Source: CBDESN01 sp965242495
GTDB lineage: Bacteria; Pseudomonadota; Alphaproteobacteria; MPNO01
Direction of reading: 5' to 3'
Assembly (NCBI GenBank): GCA_965242495.1
Contig: OZ251446.1
Coordinates: 1,178,001 to 1,242,000, forward strand
DNA length: 64,000 nucleotides
Part shown: in pieces, positions 24,790 to 33,981 of the stretch
How positions within the stretch are numbered: the first letter of the stretch is position 1
Layout of the letters: each line of letters opens with the position of its first letter
Program-made: the position numbers and the translations under genes
The notes under the pieces: generated by a model
Seen by the model: only the letters and a program-made list of their open reading frames with translations
Told to the model about the DNA's origin: nothing
The model's database searches: none

Positions 24790-24822
24790 GACGGGTCGCG
24801 GCCCGGCCCGGGGAGCGTTGAC

Positions 24823-25458
24823 GTGGCGTCGATCGAGCGCGCAGAGATAGAGACCTTCGATGCCGGCCGACCGGCCGACGACCAGGCGCGCGAGGCGGTG
24901 CGCACGCTGATCCGATGGGCCGGCGACGACCCGGCGCGCGAAGGCCTCCGGGATACGCCCGAGCGCGTCATCCGCGCGTTCGACGAATGGTTTTCGGGCT
25001 ACGCCCAGGATCCGTTGGAGATTCTGTCCAAGACATTCGAGGAGACCGACGGCTACGACGAAATGGTGGTGCTGCGCAACGTGCGGTTCGCCTCCCATTG
25101 CGAGCATCACATGGCGCCGATCCTGGGCCGCGCCCATGTCGGCTATCTGCCGGTGCGGCGCGTGGTCGGCATCAGCAAGCTGGCGCGGGTGGTGGACGTC
25201 TATGCGCGGCGCCTGCAGATCCAGGAGAAGATGACCGCCCAGGTGGCCAACGCCATCAACGAGGTGCTGCGTCCCGCCGGCGTCGGCGTCGTCATCGAGG
25301 CGACGCATGAGTGCATGACGACGCGCGGCGCGGACAAGCCGGGCTCGACGCTCACCACCAGCCAGATGACCGGCGCCTTCCGCACCGACGCATCGACGCG
25401 GCGGGAGTTTCTCTCCGCGATCGGCAATCCGGCGCTGGGCCAGAATTTCGGCGGCTGA
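24823..25458 (+). CDS. folE: GTP cyclohydrolase I
   Basis: A 211-residue FolE that converts GTP to 7,8-dihydroneopterin triphosphate, the first step of folate synthesis. Conserved strings are DPAREGLRDTPERVIRAFDE, VRFASHCEHHMAPILGRAHV (zinc Cys and catalytic His), VVGISKLARVVDVYARRLQI and EATHECMTTRGADKPGS (second zinc Cys). The start is GTG with GGGGAGCG upstream. It is 33 bp after apaG. folP lies elsewhere in the window. Confidence 0.96.
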   Translation: MASIERAEIETFDAGRPADDQAREAVRTLIRWAGDDPAREGLRDTPERVIRAFDEWFSGYAQDPLEILSKTFEETDGYDEMVVLRNVRFASHCEHHMAPILGRAHVGYLPVRRVVGISKLARVVDVYARRLQIQEKMTAQVANAINEVLRPAGVGVVIEATHECMTTRGADKPGSTLTTSQMTGAFRTDASTRREFLSAIGNPALGQNFGG

Positions 25459-25490
25459 GGCGCCGCCGGTCCGAGACGGCGACTCCGGGC

Positions 25491-26939
25491 GTGCTCGACC
25501 TTCGCCCCATCTTCTTCATCCTCGGAATCCTGCTGACGACGCTGGCGACGGCGATGTGCGCGCCGATGATCGCCGACGCCGCGGCCGGTCACGACGAGTG
25601 GAAGGTGTTCGCCGGCTCCGCCGGAGCCACGCTGTTCGCCGGCGTCACCATGATCCTGACCAACCGGCTGCCGGCCGGCAGGTTCAACCTCCGGCAGGCG
25701 TTCCTGCTGACCACGGCGAGCTGGCTGGTCCTGACCGCCTTCGCCGCGCTGCCCTTCGTCTTCGCCGATCTGGGGCTCAGCTACACCGACGCCTTCTTCG
25801 AGGCGATGTCGGGCCTGACGACGACGGGATCGACCGTGATGTCCGGCCTCGACGCAGCCCCGCAAGGCATCCTGCTGTGGCGCGCCCTGCTTCAATGGCT
25901 CGGCGGCATCGGCATCATCGTCACCGCGGTCGCCATCCTGCCGATGTTGCAGATCGGCGGCATGCAGCTCTTCCGCATGGAATCCTCCGACCGTTCGGAG
26001 AAGGTGATGCCGCGCGTCACCCAGATCGCCAGCGGCATCACCATCGTGTATCTGGCCCTCACCGCGCTGTGCGCGGCCGCGCTGTGGACCGCCGGCTTCT
26101 CCGGCTTCGATGCGATCGCGCACGCCATGACGACGATCGCGACCGGCGGCTTCTCGACCTCCGACGGCTCGGTGGGCGCGTTCGACAATCCGGAGGCGGA
26201 GGCGGTGATCCTGCTGTTCATGATCGTCGGCGGCCTGCCTTTCGTGCTCTACCTGCAGGCGGTCCGGGGCAACTTCGACGCCTTGTTCCGCGACAGCCAG
26301 GTGCGCTGCTTCGCGTCGATCCTGCTGGTGCTGGTGGCGGCGATGAGCCTGTGGCGCTACTGGACCGACGATGCGCCGTTCGGCGGCGTGTTGCGCGCGG
26401 TCGCGTTCAACGTCGTCTCGATCATCACCGGCACCGGCTATTCGAGCGCCGACTACGCCGGCTGGGGCGGCTTTGCGATGGCGGTGTTCTTCTTCATCAT
26501 GTTCATCGGCGGCTGCGCGGGATCGACGACATGCGGCATCAAGGTGTTCCGATTCCAGGTGCTGTACGCGACCGCGGAGGCGCAGATCCGCCGGTTGATG
26601 CAGCCGCACGGCGTGTTCGTGGCGCATTTCAACCGCCGGCCGATCGATGTGGACGTCGCCGGCTCGGTGATGAGCTTCTTCTTCCTGTTCGCCGCGGCGT
26701 TCACCGTCCTCGCGCTGCTGCTGGGCGCGGTGGGGCTGGACTTCGTCACCGCGGTGTCGAGCGCCGCGACCGCGATCTGCAACGTCGGACCCGCCCTCGG
26801 CGACATCGTCGGCCCAACCGGGAATTTCTCGTCTCTGCCCGATGCGGCCAAATGGCTGCTCTCGGCGGGGATGCTGCTCGGCCGACTCGAACTGTTCACG
26901 GTGCTGGTTCTGTTTGCGCCGTCCTTCTGGCGAGGCTGA
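25491..26939 (+). CDS. trkH: Trk/Ktr potassium uptake transporter, TrkH
   Basis: A 482-residue membrane protein. The four selectivity loops are seen in order: SGLTTTGSTVMSGLD, TTIATGGFSTSDGS, SIITGTGYSSADYA and AICNVGPALGDIVG. FKVFRFQVL-type sequence (CGIKVFRFQVLYATAEAQI) and IGGCAGSTTCGIK are family markers. It imports K+ together with a TrkA-type regulator not seen here. The GTG at 25491 gives the usual start VLDLRPIFFILGILLTTLAT. It begins 32 bp after folE. Confidence 0.95.
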   Translation: MLDLRPIFFILGILLTTLATAMCAPMIADAAAGHDEWKVFAGSAGATLFAGVTMILTNRLPAGRFNLRQAFLLTTASWLVLTAFAALPFVFADLGLSYTDAFFEAMSGLTTTGSTVMSGLDAAPQGILLWRALLQWLGGIGIIVTAVAILPMLQIGGMQLFRMESSDRSEKVMPRVTQIASGITIVYLALTALCAAALWTAGFSGFDAIAHAMTTIATGGFSTSDGSVGAFDNPEAEAVILLFMIVGGLPFVLYLQAVRGNFDALFRDSQVRCFASILLVLVAAMSLWRYWTDDAPFGGVLRAVAFNVVSIITGTGYSSADYAGWGGFAMAVFFFIMFIGGCAGSTTCGIKVFRFQVLYATAEAQIRRLMQPHGVFVAHFNRRPIDVDVAGSVMSFFFLFAAAFTVLALLLGAVGLDFVTAVSSAATAICNVGPALGDIVGPTGNFSSLPDAAKWLLSAGMLLGRLELFTVLVLFAPSFWRG

Positions 26940-26952
26940 CGGGAGAGTCGCG

Positions 26953-28116
26953 ATGGCGGGCGCGCAGCTGACGGCGACGGACCTGCTCGACCGGCTGGTC
27001 GGCTTCGATTCCACCTCGGCCCGGAGCAACCTGCCGCTGATCGAATTCGTCGCCGACTATCTCGACGGGCTGGGCGCGCCGGTCCGGCTGATCTACGACG
27101 ACGGGCGCGTCAAGGCCGACCTCTACGCCACCATCGGCCCGGAGGAGCCCGGCGGCTTCGTCCTGTCGGGCCATACCGACGTCGTCCCCGTGGCCGGCCA
27201 ACCCTGGGAATCCGATCCGTTCACGCTGACCGCGAGGGACGACAAGCTGTACGGCCGGGGCGCCGCGGACATGAAGGGTTTCATCGCCTGCGTGCTGGCC
27301 ATGGCCCCGGCGTTCCGCGCCGCGGCCCCGGCGCGGCCGATCCACGTGGCGCTCTCCTACGACGAGGAGGTCGGATGCGTCGGCGTCCGGCCGATGATCG
27401 ACCTGATCCGAAACGAACTGCCCCGGCCCCGGCTCGCGATCATCGGCGAGCCGACGGAGATGCAGGTGGTCAACGCGCATAAGGGCATCAGCGCCCAGAC
27501 CACCACCGTGACCGGGCGCGACGGTCATTCGAGTCAGCCGCAGACCGGCGTCAACGCGGTCGTATACGCGGCCGAGATCATCGCCTTCCTCGACCGGCTG
27601 GCGGCCGACTACGCCGCCCGGCCCGACGACGACCCGCGCTTCGACCCGCCCGGCACGACCTTCAACGTCGGCCTCGTCACCGGCGGGACCGCGGTCAACA
27701 TCATCGCCCGCGAATGTCGGTTCCACTGGGAGTTCCGCCCGGCGCCGGGCGCGGACACGGACGAAATCCACGCTCGATTCGACGCCTTCGTGGACGAGGA
27801 GATCCTGCCCCGGATGCGGGCGGTCGATCCGGCGGCCAAGGTCGTGACCACCATCGACGTCACCGCGCCCTCCTTGCAACCGGCGGCCGACTCGCCGGCC
27901 GAGGCGCTGGCGCTCCGGCTCACCGGCGCCAACCGGGCGGCGGCGGCGTCCTATGTCTGCGAGGCCGGCCTGTTCGCCGGGGCCGGCATCCCGGCGATCG
28001 TGTGCGGTCCGGGAAGCGTCGCCCAGGCCCACCAGCCGGACGAGTTCATCGCCCGCGCGCAGCTCGACTCGTGCAGCGGATTCCTGCGCCGGCTGCTCGA
28101 AGCGGCGCGGACGTGA
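26953..28116 (+). CDS. argE: acetylornithine deacetylase
   Basis: A 387-residue M20-family zinc peptidase homologue. Metal ligands and catalytic residues are seen in VLSGHTDVVPVAGQPWESDP, YGRGAADMKGFIACVLAMA, SYDEEVGCVGVRPMIDL and the C-terminal GPGSVAQAHQPDEFIARAQL. The middle lid domain has VTGRDGHSSQPQTGVNAVVY. It makes ornithine from N-acetylornithine. GGGAGAG precedes the ATG. It converges with argF/argD, which together cover three arginine synthesis steps. Confidence 0.93.
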   Translation: MAGAQLTATDLLDRLVGFDSTSARSNLPLIEFVADYLDGLGAPVRLIYDDGRVKADLYATIGPEEPGGFVLSGHTDVVPVAGQPWESDPFTLTARDDKLYGRGAADMKGFIACVLAMAPAFRAAAPARPIHVALSYDEEVGCVGVRPMIDLIRNELPRPRLAIIGEPTEMQVVNAHKGISAQTTTVTGRDGHSSQPQTGVNAVVYAAEIIAFLDRLAADYAARPDDDPRFDPPGTTFNVGLVTGGTAVNIIARECRFHWEFRPAPGADTDEIHARFDAFVDEEILPRMRAVDPAAKVVTTIDVTAPSLQPAADSPAEALALRLTGANRAAAASYVCEAGLFAGAGIPAIVCGPGSVAQAHQPDEFIARAQLDSCSGFLRRLLEAART

Positions 28117-28131
28117 GCGTCCGCAACCCCG

Positions 28132-28154
28132 CGGCCCCGCGCCGACGGGGGCCG
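28132..28154. terminator. weak hairpin between convergent arginine genes
   Basis: CGGCCCC (28132-28138) can pair with GGGGCCG (28148-28154) around a 9-nt loop in the 45-bp gap between argE and argF. There is no T-run. It may act as a bidirectional terminator. Confidence 0.35.
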
Positions 28155-28161
28155 GGCCGGC

Positions 28162-29073
28162 TCAACCGATGCACCAGGCGAGAATGCCCTTCTGCGCGTG
28201 CAGCCGGTTCTCCGCCTCGTCCCAGACGACGGATTGCGGCCCGTCCAGGACGGAGGCCGACACCTCCTCGCCGCGATGCGCCGGCAGGCAGTGCATGAAG
28301 ACCGCATCGGGTTTGGCCAGGGCCATCAGCCGGTCGTCGATCCGGTAGGGGGCGAGCAGGTCGCGCCGGCGGTCTTCCGGCTCGTGGCCCATCGAGGTCC
28401 AGGTATCGGTGACGACGCAGTCGGCGCCGGCGACCGCCTCGTCGGGGTCGCGGGTCTCGACGATCGCGGCGCCGTTGTCGCGCGCCCAGGCCAGCCGGTC
28501 GTCGGGCGGGCGCAGCCGCTCCGGGCAGGCCAAGCGCAGTTCGAACGCGAACCGCGCCGCGGCCTCGATCCAGGTGCAGGCCACGTTGTTGCCGTCGCCG
28601 CTCCAGGCGACGGACTTGCCGGCGATCGGCCCGCGATGCTCTTCGAAGGTCATGACGTCGGCCATGAGCTGGCACGGGTGCGACTTCCGGGTCAGGCCGT
28701 TGATGACGGGAACGGTCGCCGACCGCGCGAGCTCGGCCAGCAGATCGGCATCGACCGTCCGCATCATGATGGCGTCGACATAGCGCGAGAGCACGCGCGC
28801 GGTATCGCCGACCGTCTCGCCCCGCCCCATCTGCATCTCGCTCGAGGCGAGCGCGACGACGTCGCCGCCCAGCTGCTTCATGGCGAGTTCGAACGACACG
28901 CGGGTGCGCGTCGACGGCTTCTCGAAGATCATCGCCAGCGTCTTGGCGGCCAGCGGGCGCGCCTCGCCGTTGACCGGGACGCCGCGCTTGATCGCCGCGC
29001 CGAGGTCGAGAATGCCGCGCAACGCTCCGGGCTCGATCTCGGTGAGTTCGACGAAATGCCTGGGGGCGGTCAC
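28162..29073 (-). CDS. argF: ornithine carbamoyltransferase
   Basis: A 303-residue enzyme that makes citrulline from ornithine and carbamoyl phosphate. Signatures are FEKPSTRTRVSFELAMKQLG, INGLTRKSHPCQLMADVM, WSGDGNNVACTWIEAAARF and FMHCLPAHRGEEVSASVLD. The start is GTG, overlapping the argD stop as GTGA, so translation is coupled. The chain ends HAQKGILAWCIG. Length and motifs are standard. Confidence 0.97.
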   Translation of the reverse strand: MTAPRHFVELTEIEPGALRGILDLGAAIKRGVPVNGEARPLAAKTLAMIFEKPSTRTRVSFELAMKQLGGDVVALASSEMQMGRGETVGDTARVLSRYVDAIMMRTVDADLLAELARSATVPVINGLTRKSHPCQLMADVMTFEEHRGPIAGKSVAWSGDGNNVACTWIEAAARFAFELRLACPERLRPPDDRLAWARDNGAAIVETRDPDEAVAGADCVVTDTWTSMGHEPEDRRRDLLAPYRIDDRLMALAKPDAVFMHCLPAHRGEEVSASVLDGPQSVVWDEAENRLHAQKGILAWCIG

Positions 29074-30242
29074 CGCGCGAGCTCCCGGCAGGCCGCATCG
29101 ACGATCGCGACCGCCTCGTCGACATGGCCCTCGTCCACGATGAGGGGCGGCAGCAGGCGCACCACGTTGTCGGCCGCGAGCACGTTCAGGAGGCCGCCGG
29201 CGATCAGCCTGGCGCCCAGCTCCGCCCCGGGCGCGGCGCATTTCATGCCCCACATCAGCCCGACGCCGCGCACCGTCTCGATGACCGCGGGGTATCGTTC
29301 GGCCAGGGCCGCGAGACGCCGGCCCAGCGTCGCGCCGACGCGCTCGACGCCGGACAGGAACCCGTCGGCGAGGACGACGTCGAGCACCGCATTGGCGACC
29401 GCGGCCGCGAGCGGATTGCCGCCGAACGTGCTGCCGTGCTTGCCGGCGGTGATCCCGGCCGCGGCGCGCTCCGTCGCCAGGCAGGCGCCGATCGGGAAGC
29501 CGCCGCCCAGCCCCTTGGCGACCGCCATCACGTCGGGCGGCGCGCCGGCCCATTCATGGGCGAACAGCTTGCCGGTGCGGCCCATGCCGCACTGCACCTC
29601 GTCATAGACCAGCAGCAGGCCGCGCTCGTCGCAAACCGCGCGCAGCCCCCGGAGAAAACCCTCGCCGGCGGGAAGGATGCCGCCCTCGCCCTGCACCGGC
29701 TCCACCAGGACCGCCGCGGTCTCCCCGGTGATCGCCGCCCTGACCTCGGCCAGATCGCCGAAGGCGACGCGATCGAAACCTTCGACCGGCGGGCCGAATC
29801 CCTCCCGATGGGCCGGGCTGGCCCCGGCGGCGACGGTGGCGAGGGTGCGGCCATGGAAGGCGCCGTCGAAGACGATGACCCGGTAGCGTTCCGGCGCGCC
29901 GGCGTCGTGGTGATACTTGCGGACGACCTTGAGGCACGCCTCGACCGCCTCGGCGCCCGAGTTGCAGAAGAACGCCGTGTCGGCGAAGGTATGCTCCACC
30001 AGACGCTGCGCCAGACGCTCCTGGTCGGGGATGCGGTAGAGGTTCGACGTGTGCCACAGCGTCCGGGCCTGGCGGGTGAGCGCCTCGACCAGATGCGGAT
30101 GCGCATGCCCGGCGACGCTGACCGCGATGCCGGCGCCGAAGTCGAGATAGCGCCGACCGTCGGCCGCGTAGACGTAGGGGCCCTCGCCGCGGTCGAAGGC
30201 GACATCCGCCCGCGCGTAGCTCGGCATGACGGCTGGAATCAC
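29070..30242 (-). CDS. argD: acetylornithine aminotransferase
   Basis: A 390-residue class III PLP aminotransferase. Conserved blocks are RYLDFGAGIAVSVAGHAHPH, FFCNSGAEAVEACLKVVRKY, LLVYDEVQCGMGRTGKLFAH and the PLP lysine in VMAVAKGLGGGFPIGACLAT, followed by HGSTFGGNPLAAAVANAV. It forms N-acetylornithine and may also serve in diaminopimelate synthesis. I used the GTG at 30242, because GGGGAGG lies 5 nt before it and VIPAVMPSYARADVAF is the usual start; the ATG at 30227 is the alternative. Confidence 0.95.
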   Translation of the reverse strand: MIPAVMPSYARADVAFDRGEGPYVYAADGRRYLDFGAGIAVSVAGHAHPHLVEALTRQARTLWHTSNLYRIPDQERLAQRLVEHTFADTAFFCNSGAEAVEACLKVVRKYHHDAGAPERYRVIVFDGAFHGRTLATVAAGASPAHREGFGPPVEGFDRVAFGDLAEVRAAITGETAAVLVEPVQGEGGILPAGEGFLRGLRAVCDERGLLLVYDEVQCGMGRTGKLFAHEWAGAPPDVMAVAKGLGGGFPIGACLATERAAAGITAGKHGSTFGGNPLAAAVANAVLDVVLADGFLSGVERVGATLGRRLAALAERYPAVIETVRGVGLMWGMKCAAPGAELGARLIAGGLLNVLAADNVVRLLPPLIVDEGHVDEAVAIVDAACRELAR

Positions 30243-30332
30243 GACAGCCTCCCCGCGGCGGCGCAAGGGACCGCCCGACGCCGGTTTCCCCGTGAAACAA
30301 GCGCGCAAATATGTTTCGCGGCGCGCCTGCTG

Positions 30333-32633
30333 TCAACGCGGCGGAGGAGCGCCGGGCGGCGGCGCATCGCCCCCGGCCGGCGGCTCCGGGGCGAGGCGGG
30401 CGGGCGGCGCGGCGCCGGTCTTGTCCGCGCCGAAATAGAGGGTCCGGTGGGGGAACGGGATTTCGATCCCGAGCTCGTCGAACCGCCGCTTCATCCGCCG
30501 GTTGAACTCGCGGCCGACCTCCCATTGCTTGATCGGCCGGGTGGTGATCCGCGCCTTGACGATCACCGCCGAATCGTCGAACCGGTCGACGCCCAGTATC
30601 TCCAGCGGTTCGAGGATGAGCGGCCCGTAATGCTCGTCCCCGGCCATCTCGGCGCCGATCCGCTCCAGGACCGAGACCACGTGGTCGACGTCCTCGCGAT
30701 AGGCCACGCCCACGTCGAACACGTAGCGCGAGAACTCCTTGGTCATGTTCTCGACCGTCGTGACCTCGGAGAAGGGGACGATATGGACGTTGCCGCCGAG
30801 GTCCCGGAGCCGGATGGTGCGCAGGCTCAAGCCTTCGACCAGCCCCGCATGGGACCCGGCGCGGACGACGTCGCCCACGGCGATCTGGTCCTCCATCAGG
30901 ATGAAGAAGCCGGTGATGACGTCCTTGACCAGGGTCTGCGCGCCGAAGCCGACGGCGAGGCCGACGATCCCGGCTCCGGCGATCATGGGGCCGATGTCGA
31001 CGCCCAGCTGCGCCAAGCCGATCATGACGATCATGACGGCGAGCGCGATCGTGAGCGCGGTGCGGAGCAGCGGCAGCAGGGTGCGGGCGCGCGCGCCGGC
31101 CGCTTCCGGATCGTCCGGATCGCCGTCGCCCGGCGCGAGACGCCGTTCGATCGCCGAACCGACGAGTTCCGACAGCAGCGCCGCGCCGGCGGCGAGGACC
31201 GCGACGGTGATCAGGCTGCCGACCACGCGGAGGCCAAGGCCCGAGGCCAGCCAGGCGAAGGACTCGACTCCCCAGGCCTGAAGCGAAGCGAGCGCCGCGG
31301 CCGCGAGCACCGCCATGCGCAGAACCCGGCGGAGGATGTCCATATAGCGGCCGGCGCGGCGTTCGAGGCCGGGAAAGCGTCGGCGCGTCTCGACGCCGAT
31401 CGCCAGTCCCCGCTCGATCAAGCGCGTAAGCGCGTGCAGCGCGAGCCCGGCGGCGGCGACGATCAGCGCGGTCAGCGCCGTTCCGCGGGCGAGAAGGTCG
31501 AAACCGCCGCCCGATCCGAACGCCCAGGCGCCGAAGCCGGCGAGGACGTAGAGGATCGCCAGCACATGCCAGACGTCGGCGAAGCGCCGTCGCAGCGCGA
31601 CGAAGCCGCCGCGCGCCCCGGCCGCATCTTTGGCGCCATCACCGACCGTGTCCCCGGTCGCGCCCGCGAGCCGCGCGGCCACGCCGTCGCGATTCTGGAG
31701 GATCAGAACCACCAGCATCGACCCGACCACGAGGCCCAGCAGGACGCGGAGCGCATCGACGCCATCCGCCGCCAGCCCGAATCGCCGGGCGGCCTCGACC
31801 AGGAAGTAGCCGTAGACGCCGATATTGGCGAAGCGCCGGACCCACAGGACGAGGTAGTTGGCGTCGATGTCCGACAGCGCCGGCAGGCGGAGGCCCGGCG
31901 CATGCGGGGCGAAGATTCCCCGCGCCGCGACCGGCGCCGCGCGCGCGATCGCGCCGGCGGCGATCAGCAGGAGGGAGGCGATGCGGGCGGTCTCGCGCGG
32001 GTCGGCGGCCAACAGAACGACGTGGGCGGCGACGAAGAAGCCGGCGACCGGCAGGAGGTCGAGGACGGTCCGCGCCAGCAGCGACGGCAGCTTCACCCAC
32101 AGGCCGTCGGACTCGCCGCCTTCGAGCCGGGCGCGCGGCCGGGCGAGAAGGCGGCGAATCGCGGCCTCGGCGAGCAGGCCGGCGGCGAACACGGCGGCGA
32201 GCGCCCAGGCGAATTCGATCCAGGCGGCGCGGACGGCGGGATCGGCGAGACGCCCGCCGATCTCCCGGATCGAGCCGGGGGCGTCGAGGAGCGCATCGAC
32301 GCCGGCGGCGAAACGCCCGCCGACGCGGCCGATCTCCGCGGCCAGCCCTTCGGCGTAACCCGGCCCGGCGCGGTCCGCTTCCCCCGCGGCGCCGCGCTGC
32401 GCCGCCAGCAGCGCCTGGAGTCGGGCGACCAGCCGGTCGCGCGCGGCGGGATCTTCGAGCGTCGCGATCAGCGCCTCGAGATCGGCGCCCGCGCCCCCGT
32501 CCCGGCCCTGCGCCGCGGCGTCCGCAGCCCAGGCGACGACGAAGAGGCACAGGCCGGCGAACAGCCCGCCGCGCAGGCGTTCGCGCCACGGCGCGGAACG
32601 CGACCGACGCATCATCCCGGATGTTCGCGTCAT
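30333..32633 (-). CDS. MscS-family mechanosensitive channel, large type
   Basis: A 766-residue protein with a signal peptide (FAGLCLFVVAWAADAAAQ) and a long periplasmic/helical part, then several transmembrane segments. The MscS core is VGLAVGFGAQTLVKDVITGF, FILMEDQIAVGDVVRAGSHA and LSLRTIRLRDLGGNVHIVPF, the pore helix and beta domain. It should open under membrane tension to release solutes on osmotic downshock. The C-terminus is proline-rich (APPPGAPPPR). It resembles the large YbiO-type members. It diverges from the hicB gene across about 100 bp. Confidence 0.93.
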   Translation of the reverse strand: MTRTSGMMRRSRSAPWRERLRGGLFAGLCLFVVAWAADAAAQGRDGGAGADLEALIATLEDPAARDRLVARLQALLAAQRGAAGEADRAGPGYAEGLAAEIGRVGGRFAAGVDALLDAPGSIREIGGRLADPAVRAAWIEFAWALAAVFAAGLLAEAAIRRLLARPRARLEGGESDGLWVKLPSLLARTVLDLLPVAGFFVAAHVVLLAADPRETARIASLLLIAAGAIARAAPVAARGIFAPHAPGLRLPALSDIDANYLVLWVRRFANIGVYGYFLVEAARRFGLAADGVDALRVLLGLVVGSMLVVLILQNRDGVAARLAGATGDTVGDGAKDAAGARGGFVALRRRFADVWHVLAILYVLAGFGAWAFGSGGGFDLLARGTALTALIVAAAGLALHALTRLIERGLAIGVETRRRFPGLERRAGRYMDILRRVLRMAVLAAAALASLQAWGVESFAWLASGLGLRVVGSLITVAVLAAGAALLSELVGSAIERRLAPGDGDPDDPEAAGARARTLLPLLRTALTIALAVMIVMIGLAQLGVDIGPMIAGAGIVGLAVGFGAQTLVKDVITGFFILMEDQIAVGDVVRAGSHAGLVEGLSLRTIRLRDLGGNVHIVPFSEVTTVENMTKEFSRYVFDVGVAYREDVDHVVSVLERIGAEMAGDEHYGPLILEPLEILGVDRFDDSAVIVKARITTRPIKQWEVGREFNRRMKRRFDELGIEIPFPHRTLYFGADKTGAAPPARLAPEPPAGGDAPPPGAPPPR

Positions 32634-32732
32634 GGATTTGGAAGATCGCTGCGGCGTGACATATGCGCGTCAAGCCGAAGAGACGCCGTGATCGGATGGT
32701 CACGCGAACATGCGATTGCGGAGAATACGGTC

Positions 32733-33116
32733 ATGATCCGATACCCGGCGTTGATCGATGGCGGGAGAGGCGCCTACGGGGTTTCGTTTCCCGACCTCCC
32801 CGGCGTCGTCGCCATGGGCGCGACCGTCGACGACGCCCTGTTGCGCGCCGAGGAAGCGCTTCGGGACTATGCGGCGGAGACGGAACGGGACGGCGACGAG
32901 CCGGTTCCGCCGAGCGCCCCCGAGGAGATCGAAACCCCGGCCGGACACATGCTGGCGTCGGTCCCGCTGATCCGTCTGTCGGGCCGCAAGGCGCGCGCCA
33001 ACCTGACGCTCGACGAAGGCGTCGTCGCCTATATCGACGGCGAGGCGCGCCGGCGCGGCATGGCGCGAACCTCGTTCGTGGAGTGGATGACCCGACGCAC
33101 GGCGCAGAGCGGCTGA
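32733..33116 (+). CDS. HicB-like antitoxin, orphan
   Basis: A 127-residue protein with an N-terminal HicB RNase H-like fold (MIRYPALIDGGRGAYGVSFP, DLPGVVAMGATVDDALLRAE) and a C-terminal ribbon-helix-helix (ARANLTLDEGVVAYIDGEAR, then RRGMARTSFVEWM). Such proteins repress their own promoter and neutralise HicA mRNA interferases. No HicA-sized frame with the double-stranded-RNA-binding fold lies on either side, so this is a solitary HicB, either a regulator or a decayed module. It is convergent with thiD. Confidence 0.85.
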   Translation: MIRYPALIDGGRGAYGVSFPDLPGVVAMGATVDDALLRAEEALRDYAAETERDGDEPVPPSAPEEIETPAGHMLASVPLIRLSGRKARANLTLDEGVVAYIDGEARRRGMARTSFVEWMTRRTAQSG

Positions 33117-33168
33117 CCGCGGGGAAGCGCAGGCCTTTCGGCCCGAGACGCGGGGGCGAACGCATCGA

Positions 33169-33981
33169 TCATCCTTCCTGCGGCGCGAACGGGCGGACGG
33201 TGTGGGTGTGGGCGATGGGGCCGTGGCCGCCGCCCAGGCCCGGGGCCAGGCGGATCGCCGTCTGCACGTAGGCCAGCGCGCGCGCCGCGGCGTCGCGGAG
33301 CGTCATGCCCTGGGCCAGCCCGGCGGCGATCGCCGAGGCGAGGCTGCATCCGGTGCCGTGGGTGTGCCGGGTGTCGCTGCGCGGGGCGGCGAAGGTTTCC
33401 GACCCGTCGGCCGCGATCAGATGGTCGTGGACCTCCGCGCCGGGCAGATGCCCCCCTTTGAGCAGCACGGCGCGCGCCCCCGCTTCCATCAGCAGCCGGG
33501 CGGCCGCGGCGGCGTCCGCATCGCCGGCGATGGACCGACCGGTCAGCGCCTCGGCCTCCGGCGCGTTCGGCGTCAGGATCGCGGCGCGCGGCAGAAGGCG
33601 GGCCTTGAGCGCCGCGATCGCCGACGGGTCCAGCAGCCTGGCGCCGCCCTTCGCGACCATCACCGGATCGACGACGACCGGGATGCCGGGCGCGTCGCGA
33701 TCGAGGACGTCGGCCACGGCGTCGATCACGACCGAGTCGTGCAGCATCCCGGTCTTGATGCAATCGGCGCCGATGTCGTCCAGGACCACCCGCATCTGCT
33801 GCTGGACGAAGGCCGGGGGCACGGCATGGACGCCGTGGACCCCGCGCGTATCCTGGGCGGTGAGAGCCGTGACCGCGGTCGCGGCGTAGCCGCCGAGAGC
33901 GGTGACCGTCTTCACGTCGGCCTGGAGGCCGGCGCCGCCGCCCGAATCCGAGCCGGCGACGATCAAGACCCGGCCCTTCAC
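33169..33981 (-). CDS. thiD: hydroxymethylpyrimidine/phosphomethylpyrimidine kinase
   Basis: A 270-residue ribokinase-like enzyme of thiamine synthesis. Visible motifs are VLIVAGSDSGGGAGLQADVK, VVVDPVMVAKGGARLLDPSA, AVLLKGGHLPGAEVHDHLIA and the anion hole/catalytic Asp region DTRHTHGTGCSLASAIAAG. It phosphorylates HMP and HMP-phosphate. The start is GTG, overlapping the glmM stop as GTGA. The coupling with glmM is an operon arrangement and not a functional link. Confidence 0.95.
   Translation of the reverse strand: MKGRVLIVAGSDSGGGAGLQADVKTVTALGGYAATAVTALTAQDTRGVHGVHAVPPAFVQQQMRVVLDDIGADCIKTGMLHDSVVIDAVADVLDRDAPGIPVVVDPVMVAKGGARLLDPSAIAALKARLLPRAAILTPNAPEAEALTGRSIAGDADAAAAARLLMEAGARAVLLKGGHLPGAEVHDHLIAADGSETFAAPRSDTRHTHGTGCSLASAIAAGLAQGMTLRDAAARALAYVQTAIRLAPGLGGGHGPIAHTHTVRPFAPQEG

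Noticed and set aside
33116..33168. Terminator between hicB and thiD
   Set aside because: Only a short imperfect stem (GGCC/GGCC) is present.
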